Notes under the pieces: generated by a model
Database searches by the model: none
The model's input: only the letters and a program-made list of their open reading frames with translations
Told to the model about the DNA's origin: nothing
Part shown: positions 24,555 to 32,786 of the stretch, piece after piece
Layout: every line of letters begins with the position of its first letter
How positions within the stretch are numbered: the stretch's first letter is position 1
Program-made: the position numbers and the translations under genes
Assembly (NCBI GenBank): GCA_963805525.1
Contig: CAWDUT010000004.1
Location: 310,001 to 374,000 of the forward strand
From: DASQFQ01 sp963805525
GTDB taxonomy: Bacteria; Actinomycetota; Thermoleophilia; Solirubrobacterales; Solirubrobacteraceae
DNA length: 64,000 nt
Reading direction: 5' to 3'

Positions 24555-26545
24555 CGGACGCGGAACGGCTCTGACGTCTTGGTGGTCGGGGCGGTGCGAC
24601 GTGGCGCGCGGGCGGTCGCCTTGAAGCGGTAGCGGCCGGGGGCGAGGTCCTTGAGCGCCTGGCTCGTGAGGCGGTAGGCGTACTCGGCGGGGAGCAGGTC
24701 GCGGGCGCCGTCGGGCGGGGTCAGGGTCTGCTTCACGGCGCCGGTGGCGTCGATGAGCTCGAGCTCGAGGCGCGAGGCGGGCTGGATCGTCGTGCCACCC
24801 GCGAGCGGGTCGCCGCGCTCGAAGGCGCCGAGCGCGAACCTGACGCCGACGACCTCGCCACCGGAGCGCGCCAGCTCGAGCGGGCCGAGTGGAACCGCCG
24901 GCGACGGCCCGGCGCCCGCCTCCTCGTTCGCGGCAGGCACGAGCGCCGCCTTGATCCCGGCCGCCGTCTCCGCCGGCCGCTGTCGGGTGAGCCGGGCCGC
25001 GCGGACGGCCATGCGCGCGGCGGCGACCGCGGTGCCGGTGACGGCCCCCTGCGGCGTGATCGCGGCGCCCTCGGCGAGCACCTCCGGCTTCAGCGAGCCG
25101 TCGAAGGAGGGGCCGCGCGAGGAGAACGGCGCGGGTCCGGCCGCCTTCTCCGCCCGGCCCAGCTTCACGCGACCGAACGTCACCTTCGCGCCGGGCTTGC
25201 CCTTCAGGGCCTCTTTCGCGGCCGTTCCGGTGAGGCCCACGACCGGCGCGGGGACGCGGCCCGAGGGCATCATCGGCAGCGGGCGGTCGCGGGTGTCGGC
25301 GAGGATCACGGCGCGGGCTCCGGCGCCGGCCGCGGCGGTGGCCTGGGCGACTGGGTTGTCGCCCGCTCGCACGAGCGCGACACGGCCGGCAACCCTGCGC
25401 CCGCGGAGGAGCGCCGCGGTGTCGGTGCTCGTCACCGGCCCGCCCAGCTCCCCCGGCCCTGGCTTGCCGCCGAGCGCGGTGGCGCCGGCGAGCACGCGGC
25501 CGCCGATCGTGACCGTCACCCGTGGTACCCCCGCGCCGGCCTCGGTGGCGCCGGCGGTGAGCGCGGCGCGGGCCGCTCCCGGCGAGCCGACGACGCCGTT
25601 CGGCGGCCGCGCCGGCCCTTCGTTGCCGGCCGGCGCGACGACCAGCGTGCCGAGCTTGGCCGCGCCCCGCACCGCCTGCGCCTCCGGCGAGTCGCCAAAG
25701 CCGGCGTAGGGCGCGTTGACGCCGACGAGCGCGACCCGGACCGCGTCGTCGACCGCGCCGTCCGCGTTCGGGTCGACCGCCCGCTCGAGCCCGGCGATCA
25801 GCGTGTCGGTCGTGCCGTGGACCTCGGGCGCCGCGCCGTAGCCGGCGACCCGGATCGTCATCGCCCGCTCCCCGGCCGCGGTCACGATCGCGGCGAGCGC
25901 GGCGCCGCTGGTCTCGCGGCGCGAGGGCGCGCGGGGGTCGGCGCCGGGCGAGGGGTCGCCGTCGCGGTCGAAGGTGTCGTAGCCGGGCGCGGAGGCGCCC
26001 GTGTCGAGGATCGCGATCGGCGGGCGCTCTCCGCCCGACGGGACGCGCGGCGCTCCGGGCACCGGCACAGGCTCGCTCGTCGCGGGATAGAAGCGCCGGA
26101 CCGGCCGCGCGCGCACGCCGAGGCTCGAGAGGGCGGCGAGGTCGGAGGCGTCGACGGTCGCGGCGAAGCCGTCCCAGGTGCGGCCGAACGTGACCGCGTC
26201 GCGCAGCGCCACGCCGCGGGCGCCCAGCGCGGAGCGCAGCGCCCTCCCCTCCTCCGACAGCGAGCGCAGGTAGGCGCGCTGGTCGGCGGGGCTCAGCGAC
26301 TCGAGGTCGTCACGATCGGCCAGCGCGGGCCGCGGGAGCTCGACGAGCACGCGCTCCCGGCTCCCGCCCGCCTCGCTCGGCGAGCGCCCGTCGTAGACCG
26401 ACAGCGCCGCGGCCGACGGCGGCACCGGCTCGCCGCCTCCTCCCCCGCCTCCGTCACCGCCCTCTCCGAGCACCGCCACCACGATCAGCAGCGCCAGCAC
26501 CCCGAGCCCCAGCCCGGTGCCGGCGGGGAGATCTGGGCGGGTCAT
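24551..26545 (-). CDS. Membrane-anchored subtilase (S8) homologue lacking catalytic His and Ser
   Basis: 664 aa from ATG 26545, overlapping the tsaD stop by 4 bp. One N-terminal transmembrane helix (about 10-28), a Gly-rich linker, then an S8-like fold. The catalytic Asp is present (IAILDTGAS, Asp 181) and the oxyanion Asn (VVAPAGNEGP). The His motif HGTxxAG is replaced by RETSGAALAAIV (Ser 213 at the His place), and the Ser motif GTSxAA reads TGTAVAAARM (Ala 506). A PA-type insert (ALVRAGDNPVAQATAAAGAG) and the FSSRGPSFDGSLKPEVLAEG segment confirm homology. Expected to be proteolytically dead: a pseudoprotease binding peptides or cell-wall proteins outside the membrane. C-terminal Ig-like region about 560-664. 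Confidence 0.82.
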   Translation of the reverse strand: MTRPDLPAGTGLGLGVLALLIVVAVLGEGGDGGGGGGGEPVPPSAAALSVYDGRSPSEAGGSRERVLVELPRPALADRDDLESLSPADQRAYLRSLSEEGRALRSALGARGVALRDAVTFGRTWDGFAATVDASDLAALSSLGVRARPVRRFYPATSEPVPVPGAPRVPSGGERPPIAILDTGASAPGYDTFDRDGDPSPGADPRAPSRRETSGAALAAIVTAAGERAMTIRVAGYGAAPEVHGTTDTLIAGLERAVDPNADGAVDDAVRVALVGVNAPYAGFGDSPEAQAVRGAAKLGTLVVAPAGNEGPARPPNGVVGSPGAARAALTAGATEAGAGVPRVTVTIGGRVLAGATALGGKPGPGELGGPVTSTDTAALLRGRRVAGRVALVRAGDNPVAQATAAAGAGARAVILADTRDRPLPMMPSGRVPAPVVGLTGTAAKEALKGKPGAKVTFGRVKLGRAEKAAGPAPFSSRGPSFDGSLKPEVLAEGAAITPQGAVTGTAVAAARMAVRAARLTRQRPAETAAGIKAALVPAANEEAGAGPSPAVPLGPLELARSGGEVVGVRFALGAFERGDPLAGGTTIQPASRLELELIDATGAVKQTLTPPDGARDLLPAEYAYRLTSQALKDLAPGRYRFKATARAPRRTAPTTKTSEPFRVR

Positions 26546-27525
26546 GCTGCCTGGCCGGTCGCGTACGCGTCCAGGTCGAGGTAGTCGGGGTAGCGCAGCG
26601 GCTCGACCCAGCGGGCGGCCGAGCCGATCATCGCCGCGTTGTCGGTGCAGAGCTCGGATGGCGGGATCTTCAGCTCGACGCCCAGCCCGGCGGCGCGCTC
26701 CCGCAGCAGCCGGTTCGCCGCCACGCCGCCGCCGAGCGCCAGCCGCGCGCCCGGCTCGGCCGCCAGCGCGCGCTCGACCCGCAGGAGCAGCGCGTCGACG
26801 ATCGCGGCCTCGTAGGAGGCGGCGAGGTCGGCCGCGCGCCGCGCGGTCTCCTCCTCCCCCAGGTTGCGCGTCGCGTACAGGAGCGCGGTCTTGAGCCCCG
26901 CGAACGAGAAGTCGAGCCCCGCGACCCGCTCCGCCCGCGGGAACGCGAACGCCTCGGGATCGCCTTCGAGCGCCAGCTTCGACAGCGCCGGCCCACCCGG
27001 ATACGGCAGCCCGAGCAGCCGCGCGCCCTTGTCGAACGCCTCGCCTGCGGCGTCGTCGAGCGTCCGCCCCAGCACCTCGTAGGCTCCCGGCTCCTCCACC
27101 CGCGCGAGCAGCGTGTGGCCGCCGGACGCCAGCAGGCACAGGAACGGCGGCTCCATCGGCTCCGGCTCCAGGTAGGTCGCCGCCACGTGCCCCTGGAGGT
27201 GGTCGACCGCCGCCAGCGGCAGCCGCCGCGCCGCCGCGAGCGCCTTCGCCGTGGCCACGCCGACCAGCAGCGCGCCGACGAGCCCCGGCCCCTGGGTGAC
27301 GGCGACCAGCGAGACGTCGTCGAGCGTGGCGCCGGCCCGGGCCAGCGCGTCGTCGACCACCGCGTTGACCAGCTGCAGGTGATGCCGCGAGGCGATCTCG
27401 GGCACCACGCCGCCGTAGCGGTCGTGCACGCCCTGCGACGAGATCACGTTCGAGCGCACCTCACCGCCCGCGGTCACCACCGCGGCGCAGGTGTCGTCAC
27501 AGCTCGTCTCGAGCGCGAGGATCAA
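26542..27525 (-). CDS. tsaD: tRNA N6-adenosine threonylcarbamoyltransferase TsaD
   Basis: 327 aa. The protein begins MILALETSCDDTCAAVV, so translation must start at TTG 27525, in a TTGA overlap with the rimI stop. ASKHA-fold motifs: YGGVVPEIASRHH, VAVTQGPGLVGALLVG, metal-binding HLQGH (in VDHLQGHVAATYL), LLASGGHT, DDAAGEAFDKGARLLGLPYPGG, LDFSFAGLKTA and ELCTDNAAMIG. Transfers threonylcarbamoyl from TC-AMP to A37 of ANN-decoding tRNAs with TsaB and TsaE, both encoded upstream in the same operon. Confidence 0.97.
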   Translation of the reverse strand: MILALETSCDDTCAAVVTAGGEVRSNVISSQGVHDRYGGVVPEIASRHHLQLVNAVVDDALARAGATLDDVSLVAVTQGPGLVGALLVGVATAKALAAARRLPLAAVDHLQGHVAATYLEPEPMEPPFLCLLASGGHTLLARVEEPGAYEVLGRTLDDAAGEAFDKGARLLGLPYPGGPALSKLALEGDPEAFAFPRAERVAGLDFSFAGLKTALLYATRNLGEEETARRAADLAASYEAAIVDALLLRVERALAAEPGARLALGGGVAANRLLRERAAGLGVELKIPPSELCTDNAAMIGSAARWVEPLRYPDYLDLDAYATGQAA

Positions 27526-28028
27526 AACGCGCCGGCGCGCGTGCCCGGGACGTCGTCGAGCGTCCCCCGCAGCGTCGCGGGCGTCCGCCACATGATCAGC
27601 GCGTCCTCGCCGTTGTCCTGGTAGTAGCGCCGCCGCACGCCGGCGGAGCGGAAGCCGAACTGCTCGTAGAGCCGGATCGCGCCGCCGTTCGACGGCCGCA
27701 CCTCGAGCGTGAGCTGCGACTGCGGGTCGTCGATCCGCTCGATCAGCGAGGTCAGGAGCGCGCTCGCGATCCCCTGGCGCCGCCGGCTCGGGTCGACCGA
27801 CACGTTCATCAGGTGCCAGACCGTGTCGTAGCGCGAGCAGATCAGGTAGCCGACCATCGTCTCGTCCTCGAACGCCGCCAGGCACACGCCGGCGGGCTTC
27901 GACAGCTCGAGCACGAACATCGCGAGCGACCACGGCGTCGGGAACGCGCGGCGCTCGATCGCGACGACCTGCGGGAGGTCGGCGTACGTCAGGCGGCGGA
28001 TCGCGGGAGCGGCGGGCGGGGCGGTCAT
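27522..28028 (-). CDS. rimI: Ribosomal protein S18-alanine N-acetyltransferase RimI
   Basis: 168 aa GNAT fold: ATYADL-like start, VVAIERRAFPTPWSLAMF, the acetyl-CoA loop VDPSRRRQGIASALLTSLI and LEVRPSNGGAIRLYEQFGF near residues 110-128. Acetylates the N-terminal Ala of S18. In many bacteria rimI sits between tsaB and tsaD, exactly as here, with 4-bp overlaps on both sides. Confidence 0.92.
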   Translation of the reverse strand: MTAPPAAPAIRRLTYADLPQVVAIERRAFPTPWSLAMFVLELSKPAGVCLAAFEDETMVGYLICSRYDTVWHLMNVSVDPSRRRQGIASALLTSLIERIDDPQSQLTLEVRPSNGGAIRLYEQFGFRSAGVRRRYYQDNGEDALIMWRTPATLRGTLDDVPGTRAGAF

Positions 28029-28711
28029 CGGCGGGGTACGGCGTCGGGCTCGCGCAGGTAGTCGGGTAGGAGTGCGTCGCGGTCGGTTGGACTCCCCTCC
28101 GCACCGAGCTTGCAGACCTGTTCGGCGCGGAGGCGATGGACGCCGTCCTCGTCGGGCGGGACCTGCGCTCCGGCCGCCTCGAGGGAGCTCCTGAAGCGTA
28201 CCGCCCCGTCGCCCACCGCCAGCGGTGCAACCGGCATTGCACGGACCTTCTCGGCAAGGGCCTCGGGGGAGAGAGCGGCGGCCGCGAAACCCTCAACCGC
28301 GATTAAGCCCCGCCCGCCTGACCCCTCCCAGGCGGCGGCGAAGACTTCACCGCGGCGCGCGTCGAGCACGGCCAACACGCGCTCCGCCTCGACCCCCCGC
28401 GCCAGGGCCGCCAGGCTGCTCACGCCCAGCACCTCGAGCCCGCGCGCCTGTGCCAGCCCACGCGCGGTGGCGATCCCGATCCGCAGCCCGGTGAAGCTCC
28501 CCGGCCCGATCCCGACCGCCAGCCGCGTCACGTCGTCCCAGCCCACGCCGGCCGCCGCCAGCGCCTGGTCCACGGCTCCCAGCAGCCGCGCCGCGTGCGC
28601 GGGGCGAGCGCCGGGAGGCGGGTCGTCGCGGACCTCGTGGACGATCCCGTCCGCGCCGAGCACCCCGACCACCGTGGCGCTCGTGGCGGTGTCGAGCCCG
28701 AGCACGATCAC
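28025..28711 (-). CDS. tsaB: tRNA threonylcarbamoyladenosine biosynthesis protein TsaB
   Basis: 228 aa from GTG 28711 (MIVLGLDTATSATVVGVLG), which lies in a GTGA overlap with the tsaE stop. Characteristic AVGIGPGSFTGLRIGIATAR near residues 68-87 and VLAVLDARRGEVFAAAWEG near 115-133. TsaB is the inactive paralogue of TsaD that scaffolds the TsaBDE complex. Confidence 0.95.
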   Translation of the reverse strand: MIVLGLDTATSATVVGVLGADGIVHEVRDDPPPGARPAHAARLLGAVDQALAAAGVGWDDVTRLAVGIGPGSFTGLRIGIATARGLAQARGLEVLGVSSLAALARGVEAERVLAVLDARRGEVFAAAWEGSGGRGLIAVEGFAAAALSPEALAEKVRAMPVAPLAVGDGAVRFRSSLEAAGAQVPPDEDGVHRLRAEQVCKLGAEGSPTDRDALLPDYLREPDAVPRR

Positions 28712-29124
28712 GCGCTCACCGTCCGCCGGTCGCCGCCCGCGTGCGCGAGCGCGACGTGCCGCGCGACGTGGCGCTCGCCGAGCAGCGCGTCGAGCCCGCG
28801 CCGCTCGGGCCATTCCACGAACGTGATCAGCTCCGGCCCGAAGTACGGGTCCAGCAACCCCGGGTCCTCGTCGTCGAGCCCCGCGAGCCGGTAGAGGTCG
28901 AGGTGAGCCACGCCCGCGTCGTACAGGTGACCGACCACGAAGGTCGGGCTCGTGACCGGCTCGGTCACGCCCAGCGCCCGCGCGGCGCCGCGCACGAACG
29001 TGGTCTTGCCCGCCCCCAGCTCGCCGGAGACGAGGACGACGTCACCCGGCGCGAGCGTCGCGGCCAGCGCCGCGCCGGCGCGCTCGGTCTCCTCCGGCGA
29101 CGAGCTATGGATCTCGCCGGACAC
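28708..29124 (-). CDS. tsaE: tRNA threonylcarbamoyladenosine biosynthesis ATPase TsaE
   Basis: 138 aa from GTG 29124. P-loop VVLVSGELGAGKTTFVRGAA at residues 29-48, the VTSPTFVVGHLY motif near 56-67 and HLDLYRL near 74 are TsaE signatures. Hydrolyses ATP to recycle the TsaBD complex. The start lies inside the 3' end of the upstream cell-wall protein gene (20 bp overlap). Confidence 0.95.
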   Translation of the reverse strand: MSGEIHSSSPEETERAGAALAATLAPGDVVLVSGELGAGKTTFVRGAARALGVTEPVTSPTFVVGHLYDAGVAHLDLYRLAGLDDEDPGLLDPYFGPELITFVEWPERRGLDALLGERHVARHVALAHAGGDRRTVSA

Positions 29125-29446
29125 GCGCTCGCAGCGCCACGCCCGCCGACATCAGCACCAGCCCCAGCGCGCCGGGCACGACTGCGTCCCACCCGGTACG
29201 CGGCAGCTGGGCCGCCTGCGCGGGAGCGTTGCCCGCCGCCGGCGCCGCGGCGGCCGGGGCGGGCGTCGCCTGCGCCGGCTGGGCTCCGTTGGCCGGCGCC
29301 TGAGTCGGAGCGGGCGTCGCAGAGGGGCTCTGGCCCGCGAACGGGTCGGAGTACTGCTCGTCGCCCGCGCTCTGCGCCGCGGCCGCGGCAGGCAGCAGCG
29401 CGAGGACCGTGCCCGCGACCGCCAGAGATCGACGCCAAACCCGCAT
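29105..29446 (-). CDS. Small secreted LPxTG-type cell-surface protein
   Basis: 113 aa, first gene of the tsa operon. Signal peptide (MRVWRRSLAVAGTVLALLPA, cleavage after AAAA-Q), a 50-residue Pro/Ala/Thr/Gln low-complexity stalk, then LPRTG at about 82-86, a hydrophobic helix (VVPGALGLVLMSAGVAL) and the basic tail RARVRRDP. That is a complete sortase sorting signal. No sortase is encoded in the window. Without a globular domain it may serve as a wall-linked stalk or protein-coat peptide. Confidence 0.8.
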   Translation of the reverse strand: MRVWRRSLAVAGTVLALLPAAAAAQSAGDEQYSDPFAGQSPSATPAPTQAPANGAQPAQATPAPAAAAPAAGNAPAQAAQLPRTGWDAVVPGALGLVLMSAGVALRARVRRDP

Positions 29447-29494
29447 GCGCCCGCAGGGTAGAGCACGCCCGTTCCGCTAGCGTCATCCGGCGAG

Positions 29495-30790
29495 ATGAGC
29501 TCGCTGGGAGTCGAGCCGGCAGCCGAGCCCGCCGTCGCCGGCCCTGAGCCGGCGACGCTGGGTCCGAGCGACCCGGAAACCGGGAAGGCCATCGGCCTGG
29601 CCGCCGCAACGATGGCGGCGAACCTCGTCCACGTCGTCTTCACCGTCATCTTCGCGCGGCTCCTGGGCGCCGACGGATATGGCTCGCTGGCCGCGCTGCT
29701 CAACCTGAGCGTGATCCTCTTCGTCCCCGGCTCGGCGCTGCAGGTGGCGGCGGCGCGTGAGGCGACGCTGGGCCGGCTCGGCCGCGGCGGCGAGCTGGCG
29801 GGCACGCTTGCACGCTGGACCGGGCACATTCTCGCCGCGCTCGCCGCGATCGCCGTCGTGTCCGTAATCGCGCGCGAACAGCTCGCCGACCTGATCAACA
29901 TCGAGGAGACGTGGGCGGCGGCCGCCGTGCCCATCACCGGCGCGATGTGGCTGCTGGTGTGCGTGCAGCGCGGGCTCCTGCAGTCGGCCCGCGCTTATCG
30001 CGAGGTCGGGCTCAGCATGCTGTTCGAGGCGCTCGGGCGACTGACGCTGTCCGTCGCCCTCGTCTCCGCCGGGCTAGACGTGACCGGCGCCTACCTCGGC
30101 ACGCTCACCTCGATCGCGCTCACCTCGACCGCACTTGCTTGGCTGCTGCGCCGCCGGCTGGGGCCGCCCGACCTCCATACGCAACGCCACCCGCTGACCG
30201 CGCTGGCCCGCAACGCAGCGCTGCCCATCGCGGCGCTTACGCTCGTCGCCGCGCTGCAGAACGTCGACGTGATCATGGCGAAGCACGTCCTCACCGACGC
30301 TGTCGCCGGCGTGTACGCCGCCTCGACCGTAGCGGCCAAGGCGCTGGTTTGGATCGCGGTCGGCCTCGGCTTCTGGGTACTGCCGGAGGCCACCCGCCGC
30401 GTAGCGGAGGGGCGCGACCCGCGCGAGGTCCTGGTGCGCGCGCTGGGGGTGATCGGCGTCCTCGCGGCGGGCGCGCTCGCGATCTTCGCGATCGCGCCCG
30501 AGCTGCTGCTGAGGACCGCGTTCGGAGCTGACTACGAGTCGGGCGCCGACGTCATGCTGCAGCTCGGCGCCGCCTACGCGCTGTTGGCGGTCAGCTACCT
30601 CTGTGTCCAGTTCCTCCTCGCCCTGCACCGCAGGGCGTTCGCGTTCGTCCTGGCCGTGATGGCGGCGGCCGAGCCGCTGCTCCTGCTCAGCGCGGGCGAC
30701 CTGGCTGCCTTCGCCGGCACGGTGCTGCTCGTGCAGGCGCTCACGGCGGTCGTGCTGCTGGCCCTGAGCCTCGCGCGGCGTACGCGATGA
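29495..30790 (+). CDS. Polysaccharide/lipid-linked oligosaccharide flippase (Wzx-like, MATE/MOP superfamily)
   Basis: 431 aa. About twelve hydrophobic helices from residue 32 onward; the first contains AATMAANLVHVVFTVIFARLL followed by GADGYGSLAALL, the motif that opens RfbX/Wzx proteins. The 30-residue N-terminus is an acidic/Pro-rich cytosolic tail. Should move undecaprenyl-linked glycan across the membrane. It is divergent from the tsa operon (48 bp between starts) and overlaps the next gene by 4 bp. Confidence 0.85.
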   Translation: MSSLGVEPAAEPAVAGPEPATLGPSDPETGKAIGLAAATMAANLVHVVFTVIFARLLGADGYGSLAALLNLSVILFVPGSALQVAAAREATLGRLGRGGELAGTLARWTGHILAALAAIAVVSVIAREQLADLINIEETWAAAAVPITGAMWLLVCVQRGLLQSARAYREVGLSMLFEALGRLTLSVALVSAGLDVTGAYLGTLTSIALTSTALAWLLRRRLGPPDLHTQRHPLTALARNAALPIAALTLVAALQNVDVIMAKHVLTDAVAGVYAASTVAAKALVWIAVGLGFWVLPEATRRVAEGRDPREVLVRALGVIGVLAAGALAIFAIAPELLLRTAFGADYESGADVMLQLGAAYALLAVSYLCVQFLLALHRRAFAFVLAVMAAAEPLLLLSAGDLAAFAGTVLLVQALTAVVLLALSLARRTR

Positions 30791-31674
30791 GCGGTGCATT
30801 GACCTGCGGCATCTGCTCCGGCCCGCTCAAGCTGCGCTACCACGGGGGCGGGGAGCCGTCCCTGGTCTCTGAGGCGTTCGCGCCGAGCTGCCACACCCTG
30901 AGCGGGTACGGCGACCTCTACGCCTGCAGGCGGTGCGGAACGATCCAGCAACCTGACCTACCCTCCGGCCCTGCGCTGCGCGAGCTCTACCGCGGCATGC
31001 GAGACGACACGTACCTGGTCGAGGAGGCCGGGCGCCGCCGCACGGCGGGCAGCGTGATCGACGCCGTGGAGCGTCACACCGCGCCCGGGCGGATGCTCGA
31101 CGTCGGCTGCGGGCACGGCCTGCTGCTCGACGAGGCACGGAAGCGCGGCTGGCAGGTCGAGGGCCTCGAGATCTCGGACGCCTCGCGCGCTCACGCCCGC
31201 GGCCTCGGCCTGGACGTCCGGGCCGCCACGGTCGACGAACTCGACCCGGCCACGGACGGCGGTTTCCAGGCGATCGTGCTCTCTGACGTGCTCGAACACC
31301 TCGACGACCCGGTCGCCGCGCTGGCGCAGATCGCGCTGCTGCTCGCGCGGGGCGGCGTGGCCTGCGTCGTGACGCCGGACCCCTCCTCGCTGACGGCCAG
31401 GATCGCCGGCTCCCGCTGGTGGGGCTACTTGCGGTCGCACACCTACCTGGTACCGCGCTCCACCCTGCGCGAGCTGCTGCGCACCGCGGGCCTGGAACCG
31501 GTCGAGGAGAAGCAGCTGCGTCGCTCGTTCACCTTCGGCTGCTGGGCCGCCGGGCTCGGCGAGCGCTCCGGCCCCTTGAGCCGCGTGCTTACGGCCATCC
31601 ACCGCCTCGGGATCGCGCGTCGCCATCTGACCCTGGCGCTCGGCGACGAGCGCGTCGTCATCGCCCGCCGGTAG
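30787..31674 (+). CDS. SAM-dependent methyltransferase with N-terminal zinc-finger region
   Basis: 295 aa. Residues 6-60 contain CGICSGPL and YACRRCGTIQQPDLPSG, two CxxC pairs that bind zinc in this family of nucleotide-sugar or glycan methyltransferases. A class I methyltransferase follows: MLDVGCGHGLLLDEARKRG (about 98-116) and IVLSDVLEHLDDP (about 160). Tail-to-tail with a glycosyltransferase gene (no spacer). Substrate probably a sugar of the exported glycan. Confidence 0.83.
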   Translation: MSGALTCGICSGPLKLRYHGGGEPSLVSEAFAPSCHTLSGYGDLYACRRCGTIQQPDLPSGPALRELYRGMRDDTYLVEEAGRRRTAGSVIDAVERHTAPGRMLDVGCGHGLLLDEARKRGWQVEGLEISDASRAHARGLGLDVRAATVDELDPATDGGFQAIVLSDVLEHLDDPVAALAQIALLLARGGVACVVTPDPSSLTARIAGSRWWGYLRSHTYLVPRSTLRELLRTAGLEPVEEKQLRRSFTFGCWAAGLGERSGPLSRVLTAIHRLGIARRHLTLALGDERVVIARR

Positions 31675-32622
31675 CTACCGCTGGGCGTGGTGCGAAGGAT
31701 GCCCGCCCGCGTGCGGCCCGCGAATCGGCAGCCGCGGGACGACTTCCTCGACCGCGACGACGGCGCGGCCGCGCTCGCGCGCAAACTCAACGATCAGCGG
31801 CAGCGCCATCCGGACCCCGGTGAGGTGCTCCCGCAGCCGCCGGGTGCGCGCGGCGTGCCACGCCCACCCGAGCTGGCGGTAGGCCACGAGCGGCAGCCAG
31901 CGGATGCGGTAGTAGCGCGTCACGAGCAGCAGCGTGTTGCGCTCCACCCAGGCGCCGGGCCCGTGGTGGAGCCCGGCGCTCGAGCCCCCGCCCGCGTGCC
32001 GTGCCACGGCGCGCGGCTCCCAGCGGCAGTGCCAGCCGGCGAGCCGCAGCCGCAGCCCCAGATCGACGTCCTCGAGGTAGGTGCCCAGTCGCTCGTCGAA
32101 CCCGCCTGCCTCCGCGACCGCCGCGCGGCGGTAGAGCGCGGCCCCCGCGCAGGCCGAGAAGATCTCACCGGGCGCGTCGTAGCTCCCGCGGTCGCGCTCG
32201 AAGCGCCCCCGCTGCTCGCAGACACCGTCGCGGCGGAGGACGTCGCCGGCGCTGTAAAGGATCGCCGGGTCCTCGAAGTCGACCATCTTCGTCGCCACCG
32301 CGGCCGCGCCGGGCGCCAGCGCGCCGACCGCCCGCTCGAGCCAGTCCGGCGCGAGCACGACGTCGGTGTTGACGAGCGCGACCGCGTCGGCCGAGACCGC
32401 CGCGAGGCCGGCGTTGGCGGCACGCGCGAAGCCGGCGTTGCGCTCCAGCGCGAGCACGCGCACGCCGTCGTAACGGGCGGCGAGCTCCGCCGAACCGTCC
32501 GTCGAGCCGTCGTCGACCACCAGCACCTCGGCCGGCGCCAGGGTCTGCGCCACCACCGACTCCAGCAACCCCGGGAGCCAGCGCGCCCCGTTGTAGTTGG
32601 GGATGACGACAGCAGTACGCAC
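31675..32622 (-). CDS. GT2 glycosyltransferase (rhamnosyltransferase-like)
   Basis: 315 aa from GTG 32622 (MRTAVVIPNYNGARWLPGLL), preferred over an in-frame start 30 bp upstream because GT2 proteins begin at this strand. Nucleotide-binding VVDDGSTDGSAEL at about 35-47, ERNAGFARAANAGL near 60, DxD-like LVNTDVVLAPDW near 80, and GTYLEDVDLGLRLRLAGW near 180 (catalytic ED). The pattern is that of WbbL-type rhamnosyltransferases. Basic C-terminal tail rich in Arg/His. Confidence 0.85.
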   Translation of the reverse strand: MRTAVVIPNYNGARWLPGLLESVVAQTLAPAEVLVVDDGSTDGSAELAARYDGVRVLALERNAGFARAANAGLAAVSADAVALVNTDVVLAPDWLERAVGALAPGAAAVATKMVDFEDPAILYSAGDVLRRDGVCEQRGRFERDRGSYDAPGEIFSACAGAALYRRAAVAEAGGFDERLGTYLEDVDLGLRLRLAGWHCRWEPRAVARHAGGGSSAGLHHGPGAWVERNTLLLVTRYYRIRWLPLVAYRQLGWAWHAARTRRLREHLTGVRMALPLIVEFARERGRAVVAVEEVVPRLPIRGPHAGGHPSHHAQR

Positions 32623-32786
32623 TAGCCCACGGGGACGCCCGGGGCGCCGCACGGGATGACGTCATCGCTCGCGGCCAGGGTAGGGACCGCGCCTCCGAAT
32701 GCCACCAGCGCCGCCGACCATTCCCTGCGCATGCGGCCGGACTGTAGTCCTGTGTGCTGCGATCTGGTCCACTAGCCTGCCGCGCC

